From Dehalococcoidia bacterium (GTDB taxonomy: Bacteria; Chloroflexota; Dehalococcoidia; Lucifugimonadales; UBA1123), in NCBI GenBank assembly GCA_021295915.1, contig JAGWBK010000012.1:18616-82615 (forward strand): DNA of 64,000 nucleotides. The letters are read 5' to 3'. This document shows, in pieces, positions 34,680 to 43,568 of the stretch. Each line of letters opens with the position of its first letter. Positions within the stretch are counted from its first letter, which is position 1. Position numbers and translations under genes: made by a program. Below the pieces are notes generated by a model. It did not search any database. It was given only the letters and a program-made list of their open reading frames with translations, and was not told the origin of the DNA.

Positions 34680-35381
34680 TTAGCTGCGAATGTGGATCCT
34701 GCGGAAGGCCTCTGCGTAGGGCATGTCGGCTCGCTGACCTATCCTCCGAGCGTTCGCTCTGACGAATTCGCCCACGTCTGTGCCGTCATCTGAGGACACC
34801 TGGGAGGCGTGCTTCTTGAGGGACTCTATCTTGAGGTCAATCGTGTCCGTAATGTCTACGAAGGTGTCAGGCTCCTCAGTGCCCCAGAACAGGACGTCGC
34901 CGACCTTGTGCGTTTCGAGGCCATCCTCGGTGATGTGCTCCGGGTAGTGCAGCCTGTCCCGGGCGAACGGGAAGACCGCATCCATGGTGACCTGGCCGCA
35001 CAGCCTGTGGTCGCGGTGAAGGTAGAAGCTGCGCCGGTGCGGGTCGGTGGCGAAGACTACGTCGGGCCTGAGCCGGCGTATCGCGTGGACCAGGTGACCC
35101 CTGAACTCAGACGTGTCCTCCAGTCCGCCGTCCGGATATCTCAGGTACACGACCTCCTTGATGCCCAGCACCTCGGCGGCCTCGGCCTGCTCACGCTCGC
35201 GTATCTCGGCCAGGCGTACGGAGGTCAGGTCAGGGTCGCTCGTACCCTTGTCCCCGTTGGTGCAGAGGACGTAGTACACCTCGGTCCCTTCCGCAATCCA
35301 CCCGGCCACGGTTCCTCCGCAGCCAATCTCCGCATCGTCAGGATGAGGAGTTATTACCAGCGCTCGTTCGGGTCTGTCCAT
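34680..35381 (-). CDS. PIG-L/LmbE family deacetylase
   Basis: A 233-residue zinc-dependent N-acetylglucosamine-type deacetylase. The signature PHPDDAEIGCGG gives His13, Asp15 and Asp16, with a later zinc His in HRDHRLCG. MshB, BshB and teicoplanin deacetylases share this fold; the actual substrate is not evident, though a MshA-like glycosyltransferase and a tandem-GNAT gene lie within 5 kb. Start at ATG 35381 with AGGAGG upstream; a TTG at 35423 is less likely. Confidence 0.9.
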   Translation of the reverse strand: MDRPERALVITPHPDDAEIGCGGTVAGWIAEGTEVYYVLCTNGDKGTSDPDLTSVRLAEIREREQAEAAEVLGIKEVVYLRYPDGGLEDTSEFRGHLVHAIRRLRPDVVFATDPHRRSFYLHRDHRLCGQVTMDAVFPFARDRLHYPEHITEDGLETHKVGDVLFWGTEEPDTFVDITDTIDLKIESLKKHASQVSSDDGTDVGEFVRANARRIGQRADMPYAEAFRRIHIRS

Positions 35382-35453
35382 AGTCGTAGAAGGGCCTCCT
35401 GCTCGGGAATCGGGGTTCGACAACTCAGTTTACAGGTATAGCTTCAGGGCTGT

Positions 35454-35650
35454 CAGCACGAACCGTCCCCGGCTGGGAGCGCGGGTGTCTCACCCGCATC
35501 CGCTAAATGATAATCCCCTGACCTTCGGGGGCCGGCAAGGGAAACTCGTAGGGGCGGTTCGCGAACCGCCCCTACCCAACTAACAACCCCTTCACTCCCA
35601 GCACACCTATTACCCGTAGGGGCAGGTTTGAAACCTGCCCCTACACGCAA
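35454..35650. repeat. Cluster of palindromic hairpins (families D and E)
   Basis: It occupies the middle of the 413-base gap between divergent genes. 35473-35502 is family E (GCGGGTGTCTCACCCGC), 35547-35577 a family D variant (GTAGGGGCGGTTCGCGAACC and its closing arm), and 35616-35644 a perfect family D hairpin. No gene seen. Confidence 0.85.
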
Positions 35651-35730
35651 CACCTACCCACCAGTCAGCGTCTACCCACGAACTGGCAACCAACATAATC
35701 TGAGAAATCCCTTAATCTGACAGATCAGAG

Positions 35731-35759
35731 TTCAGACAATCGTGCCCCTCTGTTACAAT
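35731..35759 (+). promoter_or_regulatory. Candidate promoter of the tandem-GNAT gene
   Basis: -35 TTCAGA (35731-35736), a 17-base spacer and -10 TACAAT (35754-35759), 36 bases before the GTG/ATG start region. Confidence 0.5.
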
Positions 35760-35794
35760 CGGCTTGGCTTCCAATCTAGGTCTTAGCATAAGCG

Positions 35795-36724
35795 GTGAAC
35801 ATGGACGGAATTACTCTTAGAAAATTCGAGTGGGGCGACCTTGAGTCGGTCACGCGGCTTTTCACCAGCATCAGCGGGGCCGGAGGCACTGAGAAGGAGG
35901 TTGGCCCTGATTTCGTGCGGCAGACGCTTGCTCACCCGTCCGTACATCCAGAGACCAACCTGACTCTCGCTCTGTCTGGCTCAGAACTGGTCGGCTACTA
36001 CCAACTCTTCCCTGAGGTCCCCATCAGCCGCGCGGTTGTCGCAGGCGGTGTCCTCGAGGAGTTCAGAGGACGGGGCATTGGCAAACGACTGCTGAGCACC
36101 GCAATCGAGCAGGTAGAGGCCCTGAACGTATCGGTGCTGCACATCCAGACGGCAGCCGACGCAGCCGACGCGCGTCACATTCTGGAGTCCGAGGGATTCG
36201 AGCAGGCCAAGGACTACTGGCAGATGCGCTGGAGCGGCGGCGACCTTCCTGAGTTGAATCTCCGGTCCAACTTCCGGCTCAAGCCCTTCGCACTTGGCGA
36301 GGACGAGGCAATGTTGACCGAACTCCAGAACGCAGCGTTCGGTCAGCACTGGGGATTCTGTCCAAACACCGTGGAAGAGGTCGCTGCGAGGGTCAGGATC
36401 TCCAACACCGATCCAGGTGGAATCATCTTCGTGATGGACGGTGACAGGCCAGCCGGTTACAACTGGACACTCAGGAATGAAAACGAGCACGGCAAGGTCG
36501 GGTTTGTCTCTATGACAGGCGTACATCCCGACTACCGGGGCAACGGCCTGGGTACCGTGGTGGTGGTCACCGGAATGGAGTATCTCAAGCAGCAGGGCGT
36601 GGACGCAGTCGAGCTTGAGGTTGACTCCGAAAATACCCCGGCCAGGGAGCTGTACCTGAAGCTTGGGTATCGCCAGGTCCACCACTCCGTCTGGTTCGAG
36701 CGTCGATTCCAGGAGCAAAGCTGA
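35795..36724 (+). CDS. Tandem GNAT N-acetyltransferase
   Basis: A 309-residue protein with two GNAT domains. The first has the acetyl-CoA loop LEEFRGRGIGKRLL at about residue 88; the second has HPDYRGNGLGTVVVV at about 248 and a C-terminal ENTPARELYLKLGY. Tandem GNATs include mycothiol synthase MshD, but nothing here proves that substrate. Starts at GTG 35795 or ATG 35801 are both possible. The metallophosphoesterase gene follows 3 bases after the stop. Confidence 0.88.
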   Translation: MNMDGITLRKFEWGDLESVTRLFTSISGAGGTEKEVGPDFVRQTLAHPSVHPETNLTLALSGSELVGYYQLFPEVPISRAVVAGGVLEEFRGRGIGKRLLSTAIEQVEALNVSVLHIQTAADAADARHILESEGFEQAKDYWQMRWSGGDLPELNLRSNFRLKPFALGEDEAMLTELQNAAFGQHWGFCPNTVEEVAARVRISNTDPGGIIFVMDGDRPAGYNWTLRNENEHGKVGFVSMTGVHPDYRGNGLGTVVVVTGMEYLKQQGVDAVELEVDSENTPARELYLKLGYRQVHHSVWFERRFQEQS

Positions 36725-36727
36725 CTA

Positions 36728-37594
36728 ATGAGCTTCCACTTCGTCCAGATGGCCGATCCTCAGTTCGGCATGTTCGCTTCAATAAGCGAGTACACCGACG
36801 AGGACATCAGGGAACGGCACGCAAGAGGGCTGCTCGTTCGTAAAGCGCCAGAACGGATAACGGGATTTGCGGATGAGACGCGGCTGTACACCGCTGCCAT
36901 CGAGGCGACGAACAGTCTCAACCCCGCCTTCGCTGTCGTCTGCGGAGACCTCGTCCACGACGCCGCCAACCAGGCCCAGGTGGAGGAACTCGCAAGAGTC
37001 ACAGCGTTGCTGGACGATAACATCGCCATGTATCTCGTCCCGGGCAACCACGACGTAGGCGAGGCGCCTACGGCCGACTCACTCTCCCTCTACCGATACC
37101 GATTCGGGCCCGACAACTACTCCTTCGACCAGGGAGACTGTCACTTCATCGTAATCAACAGCTCGGTGGCGTTCGATCCGGTGAACGTGCCCGGCGAGTG
37201 GGACAACATAGTCCAGTTCATGATCGACGACCTCAGCGCCGCCAAGGCGCGAGGCGTTCAGCACCTCGTTCTGTTCACACATCATCCACTGTTCCAGGAA
37301 CACGCAGGTGAAGAGGACAGCATGTGGACGGTGCCGAGCGAGCGTCGCGACGTAATCGTCAGAATACTAAGGGACTACGACGCGGCGGCGGTGTTCGCCG
37401 GTCACCTGCACAAGAACGTCTACGCCGACGATGCTGGTCTGATGATGGTCACGACGGGAGCGGTAGGGTATCCTCTCGGCCCCGACCCTTCAGGCATCAG
37501 GGTCGTCCACATGCGAGAGGACTCAATACGGCACCGATACTTCGGGATGGACTCGGTACCAGGCTCACTGCCCAATCTGGGAAGCTCGGACTGA
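36728..37594 (+). CDS. Calcineurin-like metallophosphoesterase
   Basis: A 288-residue binuclear metallophosphoesterase resembling the CPPED1/CSTP1 group. All motifs are present: ADPQFG (D10), CGDLVHD, PGNHD, LFTHHP and AGHLHKN. No signal peptide, so probably cytosolic. It begins 3 bases after the GNAT gene, indicating an operon. Substrate unknown; phosphoprotein or phosphoester hydrolysis. Confidence 0.92.
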   Translation: MSFHFVQMADPQFGMFASISEYTDEDIRERHARGLLVRKAPERITGFADETRLYTAAIEATNSLNPAFAVVCGDLVHDAANQAQVEELARVTALLDDNIAMYLVPGNHDVGEAPTADSLSLYRYRFGPDNYSFDQGDCHFIVINSSVAFDPVNVPGEWDNIVQFMIDDLSAAKARGVQHLVLFTHHPLFQEHAGEEDSMWTVPSERRDVIVRILRDYDAAAVFAGHLHKNVYADDAGLMMVTTGAVGYPLGPDPSGIRVVHMREDSIRHRYFGMDSVPGSLPNLGSSD

Positions 37595-37627
37595 CGACGG
37601 TCGCTTAGCTGCGGTCCTGACCAGTGG

Positions 37628-38362
37628 TCACGGGGTCGCGGTCTCTCCCTTTACCACAGTGATCGTCTCCCGCAGTCCTTCCGGGATTACGATGCCGCCT
37701 GAGAAGATGATCTTCATTGCCTGCTCGACGCTTATGCCGGCGTCGATGACTTCGTCCTCTGGAATAACCGCGAGCATACCGGAGGTCGGATTCGGCACCG
37801 TCGCAATGTAGATGACTAGCATCGTCCGCTCGTCATGCGGCAGCACACACTGGCCTGTGACCAGGCCCAGCGCTCTCACTCCTGGCCTCGGCCACTCCAG
37901 GAACACGACGCGACTGAAGGCGTTCTCCCTTGGAGTAGACAGCGCATGGGTAGTCTGGTTAGCCACGTCGTAGATCGACTTGACTATCGGGATCCGGCCC
38001 AGGAAGGCGTTGGTCGCCATTGCGACCCTGTTCTGTCCCTTTTCGCCGGTAACCAGCATCCCCAGGAAATAGAAAACCGCGAGAACAGAACCCGTGACCG
38101 CAGCCCAGACAAGGAGCGTTGCGCCCGGAATGTCTTCGAGGAAGGGCCTGCTGATAACGAAGCCGACGAACGGGCTGATCACGCTGCCTGCAAAGCCCAC
38201 GAGGTAGCGAAGTATAAGAATGGTTATGAACAGAGGGATGAGGAGCAGGAATCCGCGGGCAATGCTCTGCCACACATGTCGCCTGATTCGAAACGGGAGA
38301 GCTTCGCGTTTGCGAGTGTGGAGGGCATCCTGATTCGTGTGGCTAGTTCCGTTGCCGTTCAT
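37628..38362 (-). CDS. DUF502 membrane protein
   Basis: A 244-residue DUF502 protein with two TM helices (LLLIPLFITILILRYLVG and LLVWAAVTGSVLAVFYFLG). A soluble domain follows, with the conserved GRIPIVKSIYDVANQ and a PNPTSGMLAVIPEDEV stretch. Family function is unknown. Convergent with the metallophosphoesterase gene. The 257 bases upstream (38363-38619) hold no gene that I can see; AGGAGGAG lies about 30 bases before the ATG. Confidence 0.88.
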   Translation of the reverse strand: MNGNGTSHTNQDALHTRKREALPFRIRRHVWQSIARGFLLLIPLFITILILRYLVGFAGSVISPFVGFVISRPFLEDIPGATLLVWAAVTGSVLAVFYFLGMLVTGEKGQNRVAMATNAFLGRIPIVKSIYDVANQTTHALSTPRENAFSRVVFLEWPRPGVRALGLVTGQCVLPHDERTMLVIYIATVPNPTSGMLAVIPEDEVIDAGISVEQAMKIIFSGGIVIPEGLRETITVVKGETATP

Positions 38363-38619
38363 CAGCGTGCGTCCTCAATGACCTAAAGTTTTACGCTCCT
38401 CCTACATTCATATTAACCGAGGTCTAATTCGAAGGGTGTACCAAAAGACTGGTCAACATTTAAGGAATAAATGGAAGTCAGCCGGTCGTACCGGTCTGAC
38501 GATGGGCGAGTCGCAAGAATCTAAATGGATATGGAGCAGCCTGAAGTGGCGCGGGAGCCCGTCGAGATTACCGTATCCCCACTGTCATATAGTCACCGCA
38601 ATGGCGGGGTGACACGACC

Positions 38620-39873
38620 TCAGTCGCCGGCTAGTTCTGCCCAGGAGATGCGGTCGATGTGGGTGGAGTAGTAGTCGAGCATCTGGTCGGCGACGCTGTC
38701 CCAGCCCATACTGAGAGCCTTCTGGCGGGCCGCCTGACCCATGGCATGCCTGAGCTCTGGGTTTGCGAGAAGAACGTCTAGTCTCTGGGCGAACGACTCG
38801 GGGCACCTCCACGGTACGAGGTAGCCGTTCTCGCCGCTGTTCACGAAAGTCTTCATGCCGCCCACGCGGGATACAACCACGGGTGTGCCGCAGGCCATCG
38901 CCTCAAGTGGGGCCAGACCGAAGCTCTCGGAGTGAGACGGCAGGACGAAAACGTCCGCTGCGCTATAGTACGTTGGGAGCGCGCTCTGCGGCACCGATCC
39001 GGTGAACGTGACGGTATCATCGATTCCAAGTTCTGCTGTCATCGACTTCAGTCTGTCCAGCTCCGCGTCGTTGCCCGGGTTGCCGCCTACGACCAGCACT
39101 CTGAGGTTCTGACCGTACTCCAGCATCGGGACCGCGCGAAGCAGAATGTCGATGCCCTTCAGCGGCTCGATCCTGCCGACGTAGAGAATGACGCGCTCTT
39201 CTTTGATGCCCAGCTCGGCGCGGGCAGCGTCCTGGTCGACGGGCTGGAACATGTCCAGGTTGACTCCAGCCGGGATGACCTGGATGTTGCGAGGTGGCGC
39301 ATCGTAGTGCCTGATGACATCCTGGCCCTCCTCGTCGGTGGAGACGACGATGCCGTCGGCGACGGACATGACGTGGCCCTCGATGTCCTGCCGGAGCTGC
39401 GGCTCCCGCTCGCCGGGTCTTGCGCGCATCTTGGTCTTCGCCAGCGTGTGGAACGTCGCTATGTGTGGAACGCCCCACTCCCGGCTCAGCGTCGCGCCAA
39501 CCATGCCGGACAGCCAGTAGTGGCTGTGGATCAGGTCGTAGGGTCGGGTTTGAAACCCCCCCTGACCTTCTTCCTCCTGAAAGCGGTACAGGCCGTTGAC
39601 GAAGCTGGGGATGTAGGAGAAAAGATCGTTCTTGGAAGCGTCGAGGGGGCCGGCATCAAGGTGAACAACCCTGGCGCCCTCTTCAATCTCGACAATTTTC
39701 GGGTCGGTGGGATCGTGGTACCGGGTGAAGACATCGACCCGGTTCCCTCTTCTAGCGTACTCCCTAGCTAGCTGCAGGACATAGACGTTCATGCCGCCAG
39801 TGTCCTTTTCGCCCAGCCTTGCTACGGGACAGCCATGGTAGCTCAACAGCGCCAGGCTTCTACACATATACAC
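38620..39873 (-). CDS. Glycosyltransferase family 4 (MshA / sucrose-phosphate synthase-like)
   Basis: A 417-residue GT-B glycosyltransferase. The N-terminal LGEKDTGGMNVYVLQLARE matches the nucleotide-sugar loop of MshA and sucrose synthases. The GT4 C-domain has ILYVGRIEPLKG and the E-x7-E motif ESFGLAPLE. MshA uses UDP-GlcNAc for mycothiol; sucrose-phosphate synthases use UDP-glucose. The substrate is open. A short family D hairpin is embedded in frame at 39537-39564, giving GQGGFQTRPYDL after a Glu-rich turn. The acyltransferase gene lies 2 bases upstream. Confidence 0.9.
   Translation of the reverse strand: MYMCRSLALLSYHGCPVARLGEKDTGGMNVYVLQLAREYARRGNRVDVFTRYHDPTDPKIVEIEEGARVVHLDAGPLDASKNDLFSYIPSFVNGLYRFQEEEGQGGFQTRPYDLIHSHYWLSGMVGATLSREWGVPHIATFHTLAKTKMRARPGEREPQLRQDIEGHVMSVADGIVVSTDEEGQDVIRHYDAPPRNIQVIPAGVNLDMFQPVDQDAARAELGIKEERVILYVGRIEPLKGIDILLRAVPMLEYGQNLRVLVVGGNPGNDAELDRLKSMTAELGIDDTVTFTGSVPQSALPTYYSAADVFVLPSHSESFGLAPLEAMACGTPVVVSRVGGMKTFVNSGENGYLVPWRCPESFAQRLDVLLANPELRHAMGQAARQKALSMGWDSVADQMLDYYSTHIDRISWAELAGD
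39537..39564. repeat. Family D hairpin inside the glycosyltransferase gene (in frame)
   Basis: The core GGGTTTGAAACCC sits inside the frame. It is translated on the minus strand as GGFQTRP. Confidence 0.65.
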
Positions 39874-39875
39874 CT

Positions 39876-40856
39876 CTACCGCGTAATCGTCAGACCGAAT
39901 ACAAGCTCATCCTGGCCTCCCAGGTTGTACTTGTATCTCTCATTGCCTTTTAGGAAGTTGAACGTCTTACGACCCTCTTCTATCGCCAACTGGAGACTGA
40001 GTGCCTTGTTTATCAGGCCAACGCTTAGTCTCGAGTAGCTTGGATCGTAGCCGCTATTGTATAGCAGATAGTCGCCGCCGTAGTCGAAGCAGATGCAGGC
40101 GGCTACGTTCTCACCGTCCACCTCGAGGAAGTTCAACCTGAACTGGTCCCGGCTGAGAGACTCCCTTGCGATGTCGAGGAAGAACGTCTCCCTTTCTGGT
40201 GTGAGGAACTCGTTCTTGTCGTCCCGGCTCGCGCGCAGCAACCTGAAGAAGTCCTGCATGGAGCCGTTGAGCACCTCGCCATCGTCAGCCACGTACTGCC
40301 GGTGGGTATTCTCTCTATCCAGTCGACGTATCTTTCGCCTGAGCTCGTGCCGGTCTTTCTTCCTGAGTCCCAGCAGGAACTCGTCCCATGTAGATGGAAG
40401 TTCCGCTGTAGGTGTCGTCTCCTCCTCCTCGATAGCAACGCTCATGTTGGCGTCTTTAGCGAGGCTCGGAAGGTACTCCAGCGTCGGCGATCCGCTGGGG
40501 AGTGATGGTAGGTCCAGTGTCGTCCAGCCAGCATCGGAAAGGTGTTCCCACAGAGCGGGGAAGAACCTGTCGACCCTGTCCTGCGGGACAACGAAGTCGA
40601 AGTAGTCTGAAAGGTCCTTGTCGCCGAGGAACGTGAGAGTATCCCCGTCGGACATTAGCGGGGCGATGCCAAGCAGGTCGTCACCGTCGTATACGGACAG
40701 GATGTATGGACGGGTTTCAGACCCGCCAAAGTTGTCCCACCACGTCTTCTGCCACCACGGTGTCACGAACACCGTATCGGTTACGCAGTCTGGGAGGATG
40801 TCCTCCCAGCGACTCCATATCGAATCGAAAGTCTCTTCTCTGACCTCTGTGGTCAC
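39876..40856 (-). CDS. BioF2-like (Acetyltransf_6) acyltransferase
   Basis: A 326-residue GNAT-fold protein of the BioF2-like/FemAB group. The second half has LLGLRKKDRHELRRKIRRLDRE, FFRLLRASRDDKNEFLTPE and a C-terminal YNSGYDPSYSRLSVGLINKALSLQ block typical of these enzymes. They often occur with polysaccharide or envelope genes. Start at GTG 40856, 10 bases after AGGAG; an upstream TTG would translate the hairpin repeat. A family D-like hairpin (40707-40728) is read in frame as GGSETRPY. Paired with the GT4 gene, suggesting glycoconjugate modification. Confidence 0.8.
   Translation of the reverse strand: MTTEVREETFDSIWSRWEDILPDCVTDTVFVTPWWQKTWWDNFGGSETRPYILSVYDGDDLLGIAPLMSDGDTLTFLGDKDLSDYFDFVVPQDRVDRFFPALWEHLSDAGWTTLDLPSLPSGSPTLEYLPSLAKDANMSVAIEEEETTPTAELPSTWDEFLLGLRKKDRHELRRKIRRLDRENTHRQYVADDGEVLNGSMQDFFRLLRASRDDKNEFLTPERETFFLDIARESLSRDQFRLNFLEVDGENVAACICFDYGGDYLLYNSGYDPSYSRLSVGLINKALSLQLAIEEGRKTFNFLKGNERYKYNLGGQDELVFGLTITR
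40707..40728. repeat. Family D-like hairpin inside the acyltransferase gene (in frame)
   Basis: GGACGGGTTTCAGACCCGCC within the frame. It gives the same ETRPY-type peptide as the copy in the adjacent glycosyltransferase gene (QTRPY). Confidence 0.65.
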
Positions 40857-40871
40857 TGTCTTATCGCTCCT

Positions 40872-40902
40872 ATACGGGCGGGTTACAACCTCGCCCCTAC
40901 CC
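40872..40902. repeat. Family D hairpin repeat
   Basis: TATACGGGCGGGTTACAACCTCGCCCCTAC-type imperfect hairpin between thrC and the acyltransferase gene. Confidence 0.75.
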
Positions 40903-40904
40903 AA

Positions 40905-41960
40905 CTACTCCACCAGAAGCGCCTGCTCGACCGCAGACAGGTCGGGCGGGAACTCTTCCATCCACTCAGGTTCAATTTCGTTCGCGAGGTCAGGGTCCTT
41001 CAACCCTGAGCCTGTAATGATGCACACGACCTTCTTGCCTTCGAGATCAAGTCCAGCATTGGAATGCTTGAGCAATCCGGCGACACCCGCGGCAGACGCC
41101 GGCTCGCAGAAGACGCCTTCGCCGCTGGCCATCAGCTTGTAGGCGTCAAGAATGTCCTGGTCCGAGACCATGTCGATAGTGCCGCCTGACTCGTCGCGTG
41201 CCCGGATCGCGTTGTTCCAGCTTGCCGGGTTGCCTATCCTGATCGCCGACGCGATCGTCTCCGGCTCTGGTACCACGTCCCCCCTGACTATGGGTGCAGC
41301 GCCCTGGGCCTGGAAGCCCATCATTTTCGGACGGACGGCAGTCCACTCGTTGATGTACGCCTCCTGGAAGCCGAGCCAGTAGGCGGTGATGTTGCCTGCG
41401 TTGCCAACGGGGATGAAAACATGGTCAGGGGCAGTGCCAAGGTCTTCGACTATTTCGAACGATGCTGTCTTCTGACCCTGGATGCGATTGGGGTTGACTG
41501 AATTGACGAGGGTGATGGGGTTTCTCTCGGTGAGTTCGCGGACGAGTTCGAGCGCATGGTCGAAGCTGCCGCGAATCAGCATAATGCGGGCGCCGTAGGC
41601 AATCGCCTGCGCCATCTTCCCCCTGGATATGTTGCCCTTGGGCACTATTATGGTCGTTTGCAGTCCGAGGTATGCTCCATAGGCGGCTGCCGACGCGCTG
41701 GTGTTGCCAGTTGAAGCACACGCTATGCTGCGCCCCCCAGCCTCCATCGCCTTGGCGATCGCCACGACCATTCCACGGTCCTTGAACGATCCGGTCGGGT
41801 TGCAGCCCTCAAGTTTGAAGTAGAGCTCGTCGCATCCGACCATCGGACCGATTGTGCGCGACTTCACCAGGGGAGTGTCTCCCTCTCCGAGGGAGAACAT
41901 GGGCGTGTCGTCGGATACCGGGAGGTGGTCCTTGTACTTTTCGAGTACGCCTTTGTTCAT
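40905..41960 (-). CDS. thrC: Threonine synthase
   Basis: A 351-residue PLP enzyme converting O-phosphohomoserine to threonine. The short class has PLP Lys60 in NPTGSFKDRG, the substrate loop ASTGNTSASAAAYGA, the phosphate-binding IPVGNAGNITAYW and EPASAAGVAG near the end. AGGGAGATA precedes ATG 41960. No other threonine genes are adjacent; the following genes concern envelope glycosylation. Confidence 0.94.
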   Translation of the reverse strand: MNKGVLEKYKDHLPVSDDTPMFSLGEGDTPLVKSRTIGPMVGCDELYFKLEGCNPTGSFKDRGMVVAIAKAMEAGGRSIACASTGNTSASAAAYGAYLGLQTTIIVPKGNISRGKMAQAIAYGARIMLIRGSFDHALELVRELTERNPITLVNSVNPNRIQGQKTASFEIVEDLGTAPDHVFIPVGNAGNITAYWLGFQEAYINEWTAVRPKMMGFQAQGAAPIVRGDVVPEPETIASAIRIGNPASWNNAIRARDESGGTIDMVSDQDILDAYKLMASGEGVFCEPASAAGVAGLLKHSNAGLDLEGKKVVCIITGSGLKDPDLANEIEPEWMEEFPPDLSAVEQALLVE

Positions 41961-42071
41961 TATCTCCCTGATGCCGGGGCTGACTCTCAGACTTCATCTT
42001 CCCGGCCTGTGTGACACAAAATCGTCAGCGCAAAACGCCGCTGAATTGCCGGGAGTTGTGTCTTGATACAG

Positions 42072-42147
42072 TGGCGGACAGGGTGGGATTCGAACCCACG
42101 AGAGCCCTATAAGACCCTACGCCCTTAGCAGGGGCGCGCCTTCAGCG
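42072..42147 (-). tRNA. tRNA-Ser(GCT), 3' part only (5' half missing)
   Basis: On the minus strand: an anticodon arm CGCCC-CTGCTAA-GGGCG (anticodon GCT), a long class II variable arm, T-arm GTGGG-TTCGAAT-CCCAC, acceptor 3' strand CCTGTCC, G, and encoded CCA. The D-loop side GCTGAAGGC is present. However, upstream, where a 5' acceptor GGACAGG and the GCCGAG D-stem should be, the bases are unrelated. It therefore cannot fold as a full tRNA. This is the usual form of the tRNA piece left at the far end of an integrated element. The rest of 41961-42289 holds nothing else I can name. Confidence 0.75.
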
Positions 42148-42289
42148 AAGATTCTAAGTGCCCTCGCCTGAGTATCACATACTGAGTCAAAGCTGTTGAT
42201 ACTCTAACGCAGGGGGCTATTGGGGGGCAAGTTGGGGAGGCGAATGTAACCGTCCCACAGGGGGCGGTCAAGTTGGCCTGTCTAGGCGG

Positions 42290-43433
42290 TTACCACCTGC
42301 CGGACCGTTCAGCGTGCGGGTGGTCAGGCAGCCGATACGACAGGCCAGCGTCGTCGTAGGCCGACGCCTCCAGGAGCGTCGAGAAACCAGTGGGGGCCTC
42401 TTTCCTAAATCGTGCTCGCAATTTCTGAATGCGCTGATCCAGCCGGTACCAGAACAGTGGAAAGGGCAATCTGCTCGGAGGAAAGTTCAGCTGGTTGGCG
42501 AGGTCGTTTCCTATGAGGCCCCGGGAGACGGGGTAAATGACGCCATTCACCAGTTTATTCCGTTCCTCAGCATCTGTGATGCCCGCGACCAGGGGGGCGG
42601 AGTTGATCAGCGCGTTCGTCATGATGATCGCGTCCGGCGTTGGAGGGGGCTCACAGAGGGAGCCGATCCGGTATATGTGCAGGGCGTGGCTCTCATCTGT
42701 GAAGAGGATAGTCTCAGGGATGCCCATGAGATGACCCGCGTAGCGCCAGACAGCGTGGAAACCGGCGCGTTCCTCCGGGCTGTAATGAGCCCCCAGCGCC
42801 TCCGAGTGTTTGACCGTACGCGCAGCGAAGCAGGCAACCGCATAGCCCATGTGCGCGGCGCTGAGCGGCACGCCCCAGGCATCGTGCTCCCACTCTTCAG
42901 TCTGTGCCAGAAGCCTCCGAACCTGGGCATGCACGAACCGGATGCGGACAGACAGCTTCCAGCCGTCGCCGTGCCTTTCCAACCCACCGGGCCAAAATAT
43001 CTCCATCTGATGCCGGTTGTTCTGCTTGAGCCGCCAGACGCCGTCGTCGAATATTCGCCCTGTCTCCACGAACGACTTGCTTATCAGCGTAGCGAAGCCG
43101 TCTATAAGCACGCCGGTGACGAAAGCTGATAGTACGGCGACTGAGTTTCTCTGGAAGGCGCGGACGCCCGGCGCGAAGGCGCTGTGATCAAGCCACTCCG
43201 GGTAAGAAGTCGCGCAGCAACTGCGGGGCATTCCGCATTCCCTCGCGGTCCTCATCCATCCCGGCGAGAAGGAACTGGGCGACTTCGCTCTGAGGCAGCG
43301 ACGCCAGCTCTTCCACCACCGCGTCCATGATCGGATCGCCAATTCGGGTATGGGCGATGTAGTTGTCCGCGACCTCTCTGTCGACCAAGCGGGCCTTCTC
43401 GTAGCCCAATTTGTATTCAGATGGGACTTGCAT
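42290..43433 (-). pseudogene. MpaB-type oxygenase (DUF2236) gene with frameshift
   Basis: The N-terminal frame (43433-43188) begins MQVPSEYKLGYEK and runs to ...QLLRDFLPGVA-stop. The family body continues in another frame as PEWLDHSAFAPGVRAFQRNS to 42290. One extra C in the CCC at 43202-43200 would explain the break; without it the reading is FLPEWLDH. The MpaB/latex-clearing core is clear: SKSFVETGRIFDDG, VRIRFVHAQVRRLL, WGVPLSAAHMGYA and VWRYAGHLMGI. Family members are heme oxygenase-like proteins that cleave isoprenoid chains. About 381 residues if repaired. It could be a mutation, an assembly error or recoding. Confidence 0.75.
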
Positions 43434-43568
43434 AGGACACGCGTATCTTTCAATGCTTCTTTTACATAAACTGGTCTATACCGTTGTCTGATTCATTGTC
43501 AAGGGCGGGGTTGGCGCATTGTTAGAAAAGATGGGGTCCGATCGGCTCATATCTTGACCTGCACCGTC

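Noticed and set aside
35453-35653. Small minus-strand open frame between the PIG-L and GNAT genes
   Set aside because: It consists almost entirely of hairpin repeats.
42072-42160. A complete tRNA-Ser gene
   Set aside because: The 5' acceptor strand complementary to CCTGTCC and the D-stem are absent from the expected place, so only the 3' part is claimed.
42314-43129. Plus-strand open frame opposite the MpaB gene
   Set aside because: The minus strand carries the clear MpaB-family motifs; the plus-strand frame has none.
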